Of a DNA stretch of 64,000 bases, positions 33,081 through 41,593 are shown piece by piece (the stretch's first letter is position 1; each line of letters opens with the position of its first letter). Position numbers and translations under genes: made by a program. Where the stretch lies: contig NZ_VTUY01000001.1 in assembly GCF_008364765.1 (NCBI RefSeq), positions 559,526-623,525 of the forward strand, given 5' to 3'. The notes below the pieces were generated by a model. That model searched no databases and was not told the DNA's origin. It saw only the letters and a list, made by a program, of their open reading frames with translations. The stretch comes from Bacillus sp. CH30_1T (GTDB lineage: Bacteria > Bacillota > Bacilli > Bacillales > Bacillaceae_B).

Positions 33081-33554
33081 GTGCATAAAAGAAATAAACT
33101 TTACATACTCATTCTGATGCTCATTTCTTGGGTATTCCTCTTACTAGCAGGAAAAGAGAGCTTTAAAAAATATTTACCTGCCTCTATGTTTATGTCATTA
33201 CTCGTTTATTCAGAAAATGTTTTCGCAGAAAGAGTAAAATGGTGGACCATCACTACCAGGCTTTTCCCAAAATTGAATGGCATTATGCCTTTTGTGATTG
33301 GGGTTTTTTTGAGCGGTTCTGTTTGGATCCTCAAATTCACCTATAAAAATTTTTATCTTTATGTATTGGTCAATTTCCTTGTCGATACGTTCTTTACATA
33401 CCCTTTCTACTCCCTTTTCAAAAAACTCGGTGTGTGGAAGCTAATCCGATTAAAACAGTATCAGCTATCACTCCTGTTTTTTGTTAAATCATTACTTATG
33501 TATGCGTTTCAGAAGTATATCGGTGACCGGCTTTATTCGAGGTATTTTGTATGA
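33081..33554 (+). CDS. Membrane protein of unknown function
   Basis: A 157-residue basic, hydrophobic protein with four predicted membrane segments (about 6-24, 28-48, 68-88, 92-112) and a charged C-terminus (YIGDRLYSRYFV). I do not recognise a named family, although similar small proteins (CBO0543-type) occur in Bacillaceae. It starts at GTG with TTAGGAGGG about 13 bases upstream, a rather long spacing. Nothing nearby points to a role. Confidence 0.65.
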   Translation: MHKRNKLYILILMLISWVFLLLAGKESFKKYLPASMFMSLLVYSENVFAERVKWWTITTRLFPKLNGIMPFVIGVFLSGSVWILKFTYKNFYLYVLVNFLVDTFFTYPFYSLFKKLGVWKLIRLKQYQLSLLFFVKSLLMYAFQKYIGDRLYSRYFV

Positions 33555-33608
33555 CTCTTTTCTTAAGGTTTGTTGCTTTTTAGATGTGATAGTGTGATAA
33601 CAGGGACC

Positions 33609-33670
33609 GTTTCTTTCCGCTCCAGGCACTTGCTTTCCGCGGGGAGGAAGTCAAGTGCCTTCCGCTACAA
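33609..33670. repeat. Short (deleted) copy of the Bacillaceae intergenic repeat
   Basis: TTTCCGCT, CTTTCCGCGGGG and TTCCGCT blocks are shared with the element at 8231-8354. AGGCACTTG (33624-33632) and CAAGTGCCT (33652-33660) form the arms of a hairpin. The gap 33555-34145 holds this copy, the copy at 33903-34017 and no gene. Confidence 0.6.
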
Positions 33671-33902
33671 TCCACTCTGTGCTACTACATTCTTACGGCC
33701 TAATTTTTCGGAAAGATAAACACAAAAAAACTAATATTATAGTCAAGGTGATTGTGACGGCTCAATTGGATAAAATGTAATTGTAATTTGAATTAGAAAC
33801 CACAACTCTTCAAGAGCTAATTTTTAAAGTATAAAGCTTCATATAATGGGTGTTCTCTAATTGACCGTTATCCTAAAAGCACTGTTCATCACATTTCCAT
33901 AA

Positions 33903-34017
33903 AGATTGGAGGGGGATTGCGAGACTCCTGCGGAAAAACGAGCGAGGCAAGACCTCGGAACGTAGTGAGGAGGCTTGACCGTTCGTCCTCGGAAAGGAAA
34001 CGAATCCCCCTCCAATC
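33903..34017. repeat. Intergenic repeat with perfect 15-base terminal inverted repeats
   Basis: GATTGGAGGGGGATT (33903-33917) and AATCCCCCTCCAATC (34003-34017) are perfect inverted ends of a 115-base element containing GCGAGACTCCTGCGGA, a block also found on the minus strand of the element at 8231-8354. Internal CTCGG/CCGAG-type pairs allow a long hairpin. Confidence 0.75.
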
Positions 34018-34105
34018 TACCGATATGTTAATTGAACAGGGCGACAGCACTCAATAATAGTGATTAAACAACCATGGTACGAAAAGAGTATTAGAGAAAC
34101 CGAAA

Positions 34106-34135
34106 AAACCTGCTGCCCAGATAGGCAACAGGTTT
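34106..34135 (-). terminator. Terminator of the AGCS symporter gene
   Basis: AAACCTGCTGCC and GGCAACAGGTTT pair (one mismatch) around six bases; on the minus strand a T run follows. Confidence 0.8.
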
Positions 34136-34145
34136 CTTTTATAGA

Positions 34146-35603
34146 TTAAGACGCATTTTCTTTATCTTCTACTTTATACTCTTGCTCCCAAAATTCTGCA
34201 TTTTTGATGCCGAGCTTTGTAGAGTTAAAGACTGGATCAAGACCTTGCTTCTTCTGCTCTTCATAATCCTTGAGTGCTTTTAAAGCAGGTTTGGCAAGGA
34301 TAAGTATGGCGATCAAGTTCAGCCACACCATGATTCCTAGTCCGATATCACCCAAAGCCCAAGCTAAAGCGGCTTCTCTCACTGCTCCATAGAATGTGGC
34401 ACCAAGCAGGACGAACTTTAAGATGGTCATCGCCACTTTTGAATTCTTACCTCTCAATAAGTATGCAACATTCGTTTCGGCCATGTAGTAGTAAGCCATA
34501 ATAGTTGTAAATGCAAAGAAAAATAAAGCGATCGCGACAAATGATGCTCCGAACCCAGGGATCACTGATTCAATGGCTGCCTGTGTATAACCAGGTCCCG
34601 CTTCAATTCCTTCTAAATTGTTCGCAAGCATTGTTCCATCAGGAGCTTCTGTATTGAAGGATCCCGTAAATAAGATCATGAACGCTGTTGCCGAACAAAC
34701 CAAAAGAGTATCGATGTAAACGGAAAATGCTTGAACCAATCCTTGTTTCGCAGGGTGGGAAACCTCTGCAGCCGCTGCAGCATGTGGTCCTGTACCCTGA
34801 CCTGCTTCGTTGGAATAAATTCCGCGTTTCACTCCCCAAGATACAGCCATCCCGATGATTCCACCAAATGCTGAATCAAATCCGAATGCACTCTTGAATA
34901 TAAGAGCAAAAACTGCCGGGATTTCAGTTATATTCATTCCTACAATGATAAGAGATAGAAGAATATAGGCAATCGCCATAAATGGGACTACGTAAGAAGC
35001 TACTCCAGCGATACGTTTGACTCCACCAAAAATGATGACCCCAATTAACACCACAAGACCGATTCCCGTTACTGTTGTACTAAGACCAAATGCATTTTCA
35101 AGTCCTAATGCAATGGAGTTCGATTGAATTCCAGGCATTAAAATACTCATCGCAAGCAATGTAGCCAGCGAGAAAAGAACGGCATACCATTTCCAACCGA
35201 TCCCTTTTTCAATATAATAGGCTGGCCCTCCACGGTATTCCCCATCCTGCTTTACTTTGTAAATTTGAGCCAGAGTGGATTCAATGAAGGCACTGCTCGC
35301 ACCGATGAATGCAATCGTCCACATCCAGAATACGGCTCCCGGACCACCGAAAGCGATAGCCGTTGCAGTACCGGCGATGTTCCCCGTCCCGACACGTCCT
35401 GATAACGACAACGCCAAAGCCTGGAATGAAGATACACCTGCTTTGGAGCTATTACCCTTAAACATTTGAACCACCATATCTTTAATCATCCGGACTTGTA
35501 AAAACTTCGTTAAAATAGAAAATAGTAAGCCTACACCCAAACAGAAGTAAATCATGACCGGAGACCAAAGTATTCCTACCAATTTGCCAACTAATTCTTC
35601 CAC
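34146..35603 (-). CDS. Alanine/glycine:cation symporter (AGCS family)
   Basis: A 485-residue transporter with about 11 membrane segments. Diagnostic AGCS segments are ALSLSGRVGTGNIAGTATAI (about 64-83), GGPGAVFWMWTIAFIG and the later SNEAGQGTGPHAAAA (about 266-280). Members take up alanine or glycine, sometimes glutamine, with sodium or protons. The start is a GTG with AAAGGGGG upstream. Single gene with its own terminator; the long gap downstream contains repeat elements only. Confidence 0.93.
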   Translation of the reverse strand: MEELVGKLVGILWSPVMIYFCLGVGLLFSILTKFLQVRMIKDMVVQMFKGNSSKAGVSSFQALALSLSGRVGTGNIAGTATAIAFGGPGAVFWMWTIAFIGASSAFIESTLAQIYKVKQDGEYRGGPAYYIEKGIGWKWYAVLFSLATLLAMSILMPGIQSNSIALGLENAFGLSTTVTGIGLVVLIGVIIFGGVKRIAGVASYVVPFMAIAYILLSLIIVGMNITEIPAVFALIFKSAFGFDSAFGGIIGMAVSWGVKRGIYSNEAGQGTGPHAAAAAEVSHPAKQGLVQAFSVYIDTLLVCSATAFMILFTGSFNTEAPDGTMLANNLEGIEAGPGYTQAAIESVIPGFGASFVAIALFFFAFTTIMAYYYMAETNVAYLLRGKNSKVAMTILKFVLLGATFYGAVREAALAWALGDIGLGIMVWLNLIAILILAKPALKALKDYEEQKKQGLDPVFNSTKLGIKNAEFWEQEYKVEDKENAS

Positions 35604-35782
35604 GGCATTTCCCCCTTTTCTTCACAAAAAATTATCTAACTATTAAGAATTATATTTTATTTGACACAAATTAGACAATCTTTTTTTATTCCTCTACTTC
35701 TTAAAAGGAACAAAAACCCTTATAAGACAGGGCTTCGTACTACAAAAAAAAAATCAGGGCAATCTAAAAAAGAGGTGATATT

Positions 35783-36031
35783 ATGTCGAAAAGAAAACTT
35801 CTTGTACCTGAATCCCGGGCTGCGATGGATCAATTGAAAGCAAGAATATCCGGTACACAAGATCCTAAAGAAGCGAAGTATGAGATCGCCAAGGAACAAG
35901 GTATTCCTTTACAAAGAGGTTATAATGGAAAATTAACATCTGAGCAAGCTGGAAAAGTTGGCGGAAGAATTGGCGGTAACATGGTGAAGGAGCTTGTGAG
36001 AATGGCTCAGGAAAATTTAAACAAAAAATAA
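35783..36031 (+). CDS. Alpha/beta-type small acid-soluble spore protein
   Basis: An 82-residue SASP. It has the GPR-protease site region AKYEIAKEQGIPL (about 31-43), RGYNGKLTSEQAGKVGGRIGG (about 45-65) and a helix at each end (ESRAAMDQLKARI; MVKELVRMAQENL). These proteins coat and protect DNA in the dormant spore and are degraded at germination. The start follows AAGAGGTG. A monocistronic layout with a terminator right after is usual for ssp genes, normally read by sigma-G. Confidence 0.93.
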   Translation: MSKRKLLVPESRAAMDQLKARISGTQDPKEAKYEIAKEQGIPLQRGYNGKLTSEQAGKVGGRIGGNMVKELVRMAQENLNKK

Positions 36032-36034
36032 CTA

Positions 36035-36072
36035 AAAGAAGGCTGACACTTAAATAAATGCCAGCCTTCTTT
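36035..36072. terminator. Bidirectional terminator
   Basis: AAAGAAGGCTG (36035-36045) pairs with CAGCCTTCTTT (36062-36072) between the SASP gene and the convergent glycosylase gene. Confidence 0.88.
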
Positions 36073-36074
36073 AG

Positions 36075-36722
36075 TTATTTCCCCCGGAGGATTTCTTTCA
36101 ACTTATCCAGGTCTTTATAGATTTCTTTTTCTAATGAGCGATTGTAGAAAATCGATGCAGGATGAAAGGTCGGAAAAATGGAGTAGCTTTCCTCGCTCAT
36201 GATCCATTCATTTGAATCGAGATCTTTTAACCGCCTGACTTTAGCGTGAATCAGCCCGCCATGATTTTGTGATATCGTGTACTGATTCCCCAATAGTCTT
36301 TGTAATCCGATATTCCCCAAGGTTACAAGCTGTTTTGGCTTAATATGCTGTAGCTCATAATCCAGGATCGGAGCATGTGCCAACTGTTCTTTACGATTCG
36401 GTGCCCTGTTATACTTCTTCTCCACGATCTCATTCTCCCCTACTTTCTTAGGGACAATTTTATAAGGTCTGCTTCTGACCGTTGAGGTAAAATAAATGTC
36501 TTCCCTTGGAACCTCCAGATACCGAAAGAACTCATCCAGCACTTTTCCTGCCCGACCACTAAACGGCATTCCATTATGAATCTCGGTTTCACCTGGAGCT
36601 TCGCCGACAATCATGATCGTCGGCTGCTCCGGGCCGCGTCCGTATACAAACCCCTCACAGGGATAAGGTTTCATCCTTTTCTTACAGATATCGACTAACT
36701 CTTCCGGTATCACGCTCATCAT
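36075..36722 (-). CDS. Uracil-DNA glycosylase superfamily protein (family 4-like, Fe-S cysteines partly lost)
   Basis: About 215 residues of a family 4/5-type uracil-DNA glycosylase: MIVGEAPGETEIHNGMPFSG (motif 1) and TFHPAS (motif 2) are present, with TLGNIGLQRLLG before the last. Family 4 enzymes hold a 4Fe-4S cluster with four cysteines; here the first pair remains (DICKKRMKPYPCEG) but the later two positions read STVRSRPYK and QLAHAPIL, so a cluster is unlikely. The start is unclear: AAAGG sits directly before two ATG codons (36722, 36719), while a GTG nine bases past it (MIPEELVDI) has the best spacing. Confidence 0.82.
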   Translation of the reverse strand: MMSVIPEELVDICKKRMKPYPCEGFVYGRGPEQPTIMIVGEAPGETEIHNGMPFSGRAGKVLDEFFRYLEVPREDIYFTSTVRSRPYKIVPKKVGENEIVEKKYNRAPNRKEQLAHAPILDYELQHIKPKQLVTLGNIGLQRLLGNQYTISQNHGGLIHAKVRRLKDLDSNEWIMSEESYSIFPTFHPASIFYNRSLEKEIYKDLDKLKEILRGK

Positions 36723-36845
36723 CCTTTGTTTCTTTGTTATTTCCGTTATTCCCGGACAGCACTCCAAATACACCTTCCCATGTTTATTTCACCTTAATAA
36801 AAGGAATGGTATGGATATAATGAATCTTTAAAGGAGATGGATTGT

Positions 36846-37268
36846 GTGTCACAAGCTGAACTGAAACATCAAATCTTAAAAGTGCTCGATGAAAGCAAAG
36901 TAGGGACACTGGCAACGGTTAAAAATAATAAACCTCATTCCCGTTATATGACGTTTTCACATGATGAGTTGACTCTATATACGCCAACAAACAAGGAAAC
37001 CCATAAGACAAATGAAATTGAGGACAATCCTAATGTACATATCCTTCTTGGTTACGAAGGAGAGGGATATGGAGATACCTTCGTCGAAATCGAAGGTCGC
37101 GCCTCTATTGAAGAGTCCACTCACTATAAGGAAAAACTGTGGAATGACCATATGAAAAGATGGTTTGAAGGTCCGGACGATCCGAATTACATCGTCTTAA
37201 AAATTCAACCTGTCAGCATCCGCTTAATGAACGATGATGAGGATTCGCCGCAGTCACTTGAATTATAA
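36846..37268 (+). CDS. General stress protein 26-like, pyridoxamine phosphate oxidase fold
   Basis: A 140-residue split-barrel flavin-binding protein. LDESKVGTLATVKNNKPHSRYMTF (about 14-37) and the later EGYGDTFVEIEGRA are typical of the general-stress PNPOx-like group (B. subtilis YdaG). Members bind FMN, FAD or F420-type flavins, and their reaction is unknown. The GTG at 36846 is preferred because AAAGGAG lies nine bases upstream; the ATG at 36837 touches that site. It is divergent from the glycosylase gene. Confidence 0.85.
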   Translation: MSQAELKHQILKVLDESKVGTLATVKNNKPHSRYMTFSHDELTLYTPTNKETHKTNEIEDNPNVHILLGYEGEGYGDTFVEIEGRASIEESTHYKEKLWNDHMKRWFEGPDDPNYIVLKIQPVSIRLMNDDEDSPQSLEL

Positions 37269-37279
37269 CCAATAATCCC

Positions 37280-37308
37280 TTGACACGTTTTAATATTGAT
37301 GTTATTCT
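37280..37308 (+). promoter_or_regulatory. Strong vegetative promoter of the orphan structured RNA
   Basis: A consensus TTGACA (37280-37285), 17-base spacing and TATTCT (37303-37308) predict transcription from about 37314-37316. No protein-coding frame follows on this strand. Confidence 0.75.
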
Positions 37309-37314
37309 TATTTA

Positions 37315-37657
37315 TTGTAATCTTGTAACATACATTAAAACGATAGAGAAGATAATTCGTAATTCTATTCTGTTTTGATTTAACAACTTATTCACACTGG
37401 ATCGGCTTCGGAGCCGTTAGGATGTAAGAGAGGTAGGGCTTACGTCGTTTAGGTATATCAAACGACTCAAGGAATTGCCCGCGGCTGTTTATTATCTGCA
37501 AACAACGTTCAAGATATAAATATATTACTTGTGATGTTGCAAGTTACAGAGTTGCCTTTATCCGATTAAGGCAGCACCAAAGGGATTGCTAACGGGATGA
37601 TTAGCTCCTTTATAACATAAAAACACCTCAAAAGTACTGACTTTTGAGGTGTTTTTT
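37315..37657 (+). ncRNA. Orphan structured non-coding RNA, about 340 nt
   Basis: A promoter at 37280-37308 and a strong terminator at 37620-37657 bracket a non-coding transcript rich in stems: CGGCTTCGGAGCCG with a UUCG-type loop (37403-37416), GTAAG/CTTAC (37424-37443), GTCGTTT/AAACGAC (37444-37466), TGCCTT/AAGGCA (37553-37573), and AAAGG/CCTTT with GCTAA/TTAGC nested inside (37579-37611). CTTGTAACAT near the 5' end can pair, with one G-U, to ATGTTGCAAG (37533-37542), closing the middle. It does not read as tmRNA, RNase P, SRP or a riboswitch I know, and no gene lies downstream on this strand. Confidence 0.75.
37620..37657 (+). terminator. Terminator of the structured RNA
   Basis: AAAACACCTCAAAAGT (37620-37635) pairs perfectly with ACTTTTGAGGTGTTTT (37640-37655) around a 4-base loop, with a T run. 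Confidence 0.92.
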
Positions 37658-37831
37658 ATGTTCTGAATGGCGTTCGTATTTCCCTCTGTTTCGCAGTCGA
37701 TTCCCAATTTTTTTCAAAACTCCTACTTTTATTTTCAAATTTTGCATTTTATTTTCAATTTCACCGATTTTATTTTCAAATCTTAGAATTTATTTTCAAA
37801 ATCCGATTTCCCGCACAGATTCACTCAACCA

Positions 37832-39613
37832 TCAGCCGCTCTCCCTCAACTGACTATGATACAATCCATGATAGAACCCTTTCTGCTTGAGAAGCTCATC
37901 ATGAGATCCCCGTTCAATGATCCTTCCTTGATCGAGGACCAGTATTTGATCGGCCTGGCGGATGGTGTTAAGACGGTGGGCCACCACTACACTTGTTCTC
38001 CCCTTCATCAATCGTTTGAGGGCTTCCTGAATCTTTAGCTCTGTAATCGTATCGATGCTACTAGTGGCTTCATCAAGAATAAGGATGGACGGATTTGAAA
38101 GGATCGCTCTTGCAATGGATAATAATTGTTTCTGTCCCTGGCTGATCCCACTGCCATCATGTCTTAATAAAGTATCGTAACCCTCAGGCATCTTCTCTAT
38201 GAAGGAATGGGCATTGGCCAATTTCGCCGCATCCCTTACTTCTTCATCGTCCGCATCGAGTCTGCCGTAACGGATATTGTCTGCAATCGTTCCTTGAAAC
38301 AGGAAGCTATCCTGCAGGACAAATCCCATTTGCTGACGAAGGCTCTTTCGTTTAATGGTTTGTATATTCTGATCGTCAATCTCAATGGTGCCTTCATTCA
38401 GTTCATAGAAACGAGACAGCAGATTGGTAATCGTAGTTTTACCTGCTCCTGTCGGTCCGACCAAAGCAACGGTCTCACCCGGTGTAATAGTGAAGGATAC
38501 ATCCTGAAGAGTTTGGTCCCCTTTTTCATAGGAAAAGGATACATGCCGAAACTCCACTTTCCCTTCAACGGAATCGATTTCCACGGCGTCCTGCTCATCC
38601 TTCGCTTCTTCCTCTTCATCTAAAATTTGAAAGACACGCTCAGCACCGGCAATGGCTGATAATAACGTGTTGTATTGGTTTGCGAGCTCATTCAACGGAC
38701 GGGTGAATTGACGGGCATATTCAGCAAAGATAACAATCACTCCAATGGTTATCATACCATTTAATGCGAAGATCCCTCCGACTCCGGCAATGACGGCAAA
38801 ACTCAAATTGTTCAACACATTCATAAGCTTCGGGATGAACCCGGAATAGGTATCAGCCCAATAAGCAGCCGTTCTCAATCTTTGATTTTTTTCTCCAAAA
38901 TCCTTTATGGCAACATCCTCACGGGAGAAGGTTTTAATGATGCTATGCCCCGAAATCGTCTCTTCGATATAGCCGTTTAGCTCTCCGATATTTTGTTGAT
39001 ATTGTTTAAACAAACGTCCTGTCCTTTTCGTAATCCACTTCATACCGAGAGCCATCAGAGGTACGATGGTTAATGTGATCAAGGTAAGCAATGGACTGAG
39101 CCAGAGCATGATCGTGACGGTCCCTACTAACGTCAGGACACTGGATATGATTTGAATGAACGAGCTATTCAACGTGGCACTTACATTATCAATATCATTT
39201 GTCACCCTGCTCATTAACTCCCCATGCTTCCGTTTATCAAAGAAAGGGATTGATAGTTGATGCAATTGATGGAAAAGGTCCTTCCGCAAGCGATAGACTG
39301 TATCCTGGGCCACACCGATCATCCAATAATTTTGGAACCACACGGACAGGGAATGGAAGATGTATACGGCTATTAAACCTAAAACAAGCCCAATCAATCC
39401 GGAAGTTTCTTTCGTTACAATGTATTCATCAATCGCTTTTCCCACTAGGAAAGGTCCCAGTAAAGCAGCTGCCGAACTGATGAACACCATTAGAATGACG
39501 AGATACAGGATCACTTTCATTTCGGAAAGGTAGTTCCAAAGACGACGCAGCGTCCCTCTTGCATCTTTCACTTTATCGCTTTTCCCCAATTTTTTTCGCA
39601 CATGCCTAGACAT
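37832..39613 (-). CDS. ABC exporter half, catalytic subunit (YfiC-like)
   Basis: A 593-residue half-transporter: six membrane segments (about 30-330) fused to an ABC ATPase. The ATPase has canonical motifs GPTGAGKTT (Walker A), ISQGQ in place of LSGGQ, ILDEATSSID with the catalytic Glu, and VVAHRLNT with the switch His. It overlaps the preceding gene by 8 bases, so both are made together and probably form a heterodimer, as YfiB/YfiC-type or LmrCD-type exporters do. Substrates are likely drugs, lipids or peptides. The start follows GAGGAGGAAAT. Confidence 0.9.
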   Translation of the reverse strand: MSRHVRKKLGKSDKVKDARGTLRRLWNYLSEMKVILYLVILMVFISSAAALLGPFLVGKAIDEYIVTKETSGLIGLVLGLIAVYIFHSLSVWFQNYWMIGVAQDTVYRLRKDLFHQLHQLSIPFFDKRKHGELMSRVTNDIDNVSATLNSSFIQIISSVLTLVGTVTIMLWLSPLLTLITLTIVPLMALGMKWITKRTGRLFKQYQQNIGELNGYIEETISGHSIIKTFSREDVAIKDFGEKNQRLRTAAYWADTYSGFIPKLMNVLNNLSFAVIAGVGGIFALNGMITIGVIVIFAEYARQFTRPLNELANQYNTLLSAIAGAERVFQILDEEEEAKDEQDAVEIDSVEGKVEFRHVSFSYEKGDQTLQDVSFTITPGETVALVGPTGAGKTTITNLLSRFYELNEGTIEIDDQNIQTIKRKSLRQQMGFVLQDSFLFQGTIADNIRYGRLDADDEEVRDAAKLANAHSFIEKMPEGYDTLLRHDGSGISQGQKQLLSIARAILSNPSILILDEATSSIDTITELKIQEALKRLMKGRTSVVVAHRLNTIRQADQILVLDQGRIIERGSHDELLKQKGFYHGLYHSQLRESG

Positions 39614-41333
39614 GATGTATTTCCTCCTCTCCGAATTGAGATTGAAAAATCCTCTTATAGAGAGAGGAGTCTTCTAATAGGGAGGTATGGGTCCCCTCTC
39701 CGATTAACACTCCATCTTCCAAGAGCAGAATCGTATCAGATTCCATGGCCGTACTTATTTTTTGGGTAATGATCATCGTCGTACATTCGTATTGCTTGAG
39801 GGCTTGAAGCAGCTTGGATTCTGTTTTCAGATCCAAAGCACTCGTACTATCGTCCAGCAATAGAATCTTTGGTTTTCGAATGAGTGCTCTCGCAATCGAC
39901 AGACGCTGTTTCTGTCCTCCTGAAAGGTTGACCCCCTTTTGACCGAGTACTGTATCATATCCATGGGATAGATTCAGGATGGTCTCATGGATTTGGGCAT
40001 CCTTTGCAGCTTGGATCATCTCTTCCCTGGTGGCATCTTCTTTTCCCCAAAGGAGGTTTTCTGATACGGTTCCAGAAAACAATACTGCTTCCTGGGGCAC
40101 GTACCCAATATTTTTCCTTAGATGATCCAAAGAGATGGAGCGGATGGATTGACCGTCTAGTTCCACAGACCCTTCAGTCGCATCGTATAGTCGTGGAATG
40201 AGTTGGAACATGGATGTTTTACCGGATCCGGTTGCTCCCAGGATCGAAACCGTTTCGCAAGCCTCCACTTTAAACGATACGCCTTCCAGCACCTTCCCAC
40301 GGGTTGAAGGGTATTGAAACGACACATTTCTAAATGTAATCTCTCCATTCACCACTGTGTTTTCCTGTCGTACTTCCTCTCCGTCTTTCAAATCAATCTC
40401 GGTTTGCAGAACCTCTTCTACCCTGCCGGCGGAAGCTCTTGCCCTTGAAAAGCTCGTAATGATAAATGAGAAAATTGAAAAAACAGAAGAGATTCTCGTA
40501 ACATATGTGACGATCGCTACGACTTCTCCTACCTTTGCTCCTCCTGAGGCCACATCTATACTTCCGAACCACAAAACAGATAGGAGGGCCAGATTCATCA
40601 CGAGCATCAAAAGTGGCATGATGATTTCCATAAAACGAAGAGCCCTCACAGTTCGATCCTTCAAATCTTCATTTGCACCATGAAATCGGCTTTCTTCATA
40701 CTTGCTTCGTGTAAAAGCTTTAATTAACCTCATCCCGGAGAGGTTTTCCTTCATGACCTCGTTTACTTTGTCGAGTCGGGATTGAACTCTTTCAAAAAGG
40801 CTCCATCCCTGCTTCAGGACCCATAACAGGAACATCCATAAAACCGGTATCACGATTAATAATATAAGGGCAAGTCGAACATTGACGATGAGTGCCATGA
40901 TCGTTGATCCGACAACAAGCAGCGGGGCTCTTAGCATAATGCGTAAACTCATGAAGATCGTATTCTGCAACTGCCTTACGTCATTGGTCATCCTGGTGAT
41001 CAAGGATGATGTCGGGAGCTTATGAAAGCTTGCAAAGGAAAACGACTGAATCTTTTTATATAAGCTTTCCCGCACATCATAGCCAAAGCCCTGACTCGTA
41101 TGAGCGGCGAAAAATGAATTCGTCACGCCTGATATAAACGCGAGGAGAGACATCCCTACCATGATGAAGCCCCATTTCATCACCACATCCAAGTCTCCAT
41201 TCATGATTCCTTCATCAATAATCCGTGCCATAAACAGCGGATTTAATAGTTCAACAGCAAGCTCTACCAGCATTAAACTCCAGGCAACCGCCATGGCAAT
41301 ACGGTAAGGCTTTAAAAAACGTATGACTTTCAA
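39606..41333 (-). CDS. ABC exporter half with degenerate ATPase site (YfiB-like)
   Basis: A 575-residue half-transporter with an N-terminal membrane domain and an ABC ATPase. Walker A GATGSGKTS and LSGGQ are intact, but the Walker B region reads LLLDDSTSALD (Asp in place of the catalytic Glu) and the switch region IITQKIS (Gln in place of His). This is the inactive-site half of an asymmetric heterodimer. A TTG at 41331-41333 is taken as the start because GGAGGGG lies eight bases upstream and it gives the usual N-terminus (KVIRFLKPYR); ATG codons upstream lack ribosome binding sites. Confidence 0.88.
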   Translation of the reverse strand: MKVIRFLKPYRIAMAVAWSLMLVELAVELLNPLFMARIIDEGIMNGDLDVVMKWGFIMVGMSLLAFISGVTNSFFAAHTSQGFGYDVRESLYKKIQSFSFASFHKLPTSSLITRMTNDVRQLQNTIFMSLRIMLRAPLLVVGSTIMALIVNVRLALILLIVIPVLWMFLLWVLKQGWSLFERVQSRLDKVNEVMKENLSGMRLIKAFTRSKYEESRFHGANEDLKDRTVRALRFMEIIMPLLMLVMNLALLSVLWFGSIDVASGGAKVGEVVAIVTYVTRISSVFSIFSFIITSFSRARASAGRVEEVLQTEIDLKDGEEVRQENTVVNGEITFRNVSFQYPSTRGKVLEGVSFKVEACETVSILGATGSGKTSMFQLIPRLYDATEGSVELDGQSIRSISLDHLRKNIGYVPQEAVLFSGTVSENLLWGKEDATREEMIQAAKDAQIHETILNLSHGYDTVLGQKGVNLSGGQKQRLSIARALIRKPKILLLDDSTSALDLKTESKLLQALKQYECTTMIITQKISTAMESDTILLLEDGVLIGEGTHTSLLEDSSLYKRIFQSQFGEEEIHHV

Positions 41334-41558
41334 ATGAACACCCCTCCGACAAAAAGCTTCCATTATGTATATATGTATCATCATATCGTTTTTTTATGCC
41401 GGGTGGTAGTTGGAAGTGTTCATGCAGAAGTTGAAGGTCAATTTGGTAAGTTGTATCGAATATCACCTACTAAAAAAACCACACGATCTAAAAGACCGTA
41501 TGTTTTTTGCACTTAATGATTGAAAGGAGGTGTATCCGTTCCGCCATTATGAACATAG

Positions 41559-41591
41559 AAAACCCTTAAGGCAAAGCACCTTAAGGGTTTT
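41559..41591. terminator. Terminator of the beta-propeller gene
   Basis: AAAACCCTTAAGG (41559-41571) pairs perfectly with CCTTAAGGGTTTT (41579-41591). A near-perfect anti-16S sequence, GAAAGGAGGTG, lies just upstream at 41522-41532 on the plus strand but leads into no convincing gene. Confidence 0.85.
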
Positions 41592-41593
41592 CA

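Noticed and set aside
37280..37657. Riboswitch or leader RNA
   Set aside because: No gene follows in the same direction; the next gene is convergent, so a cis-regulatory role is unlikely.
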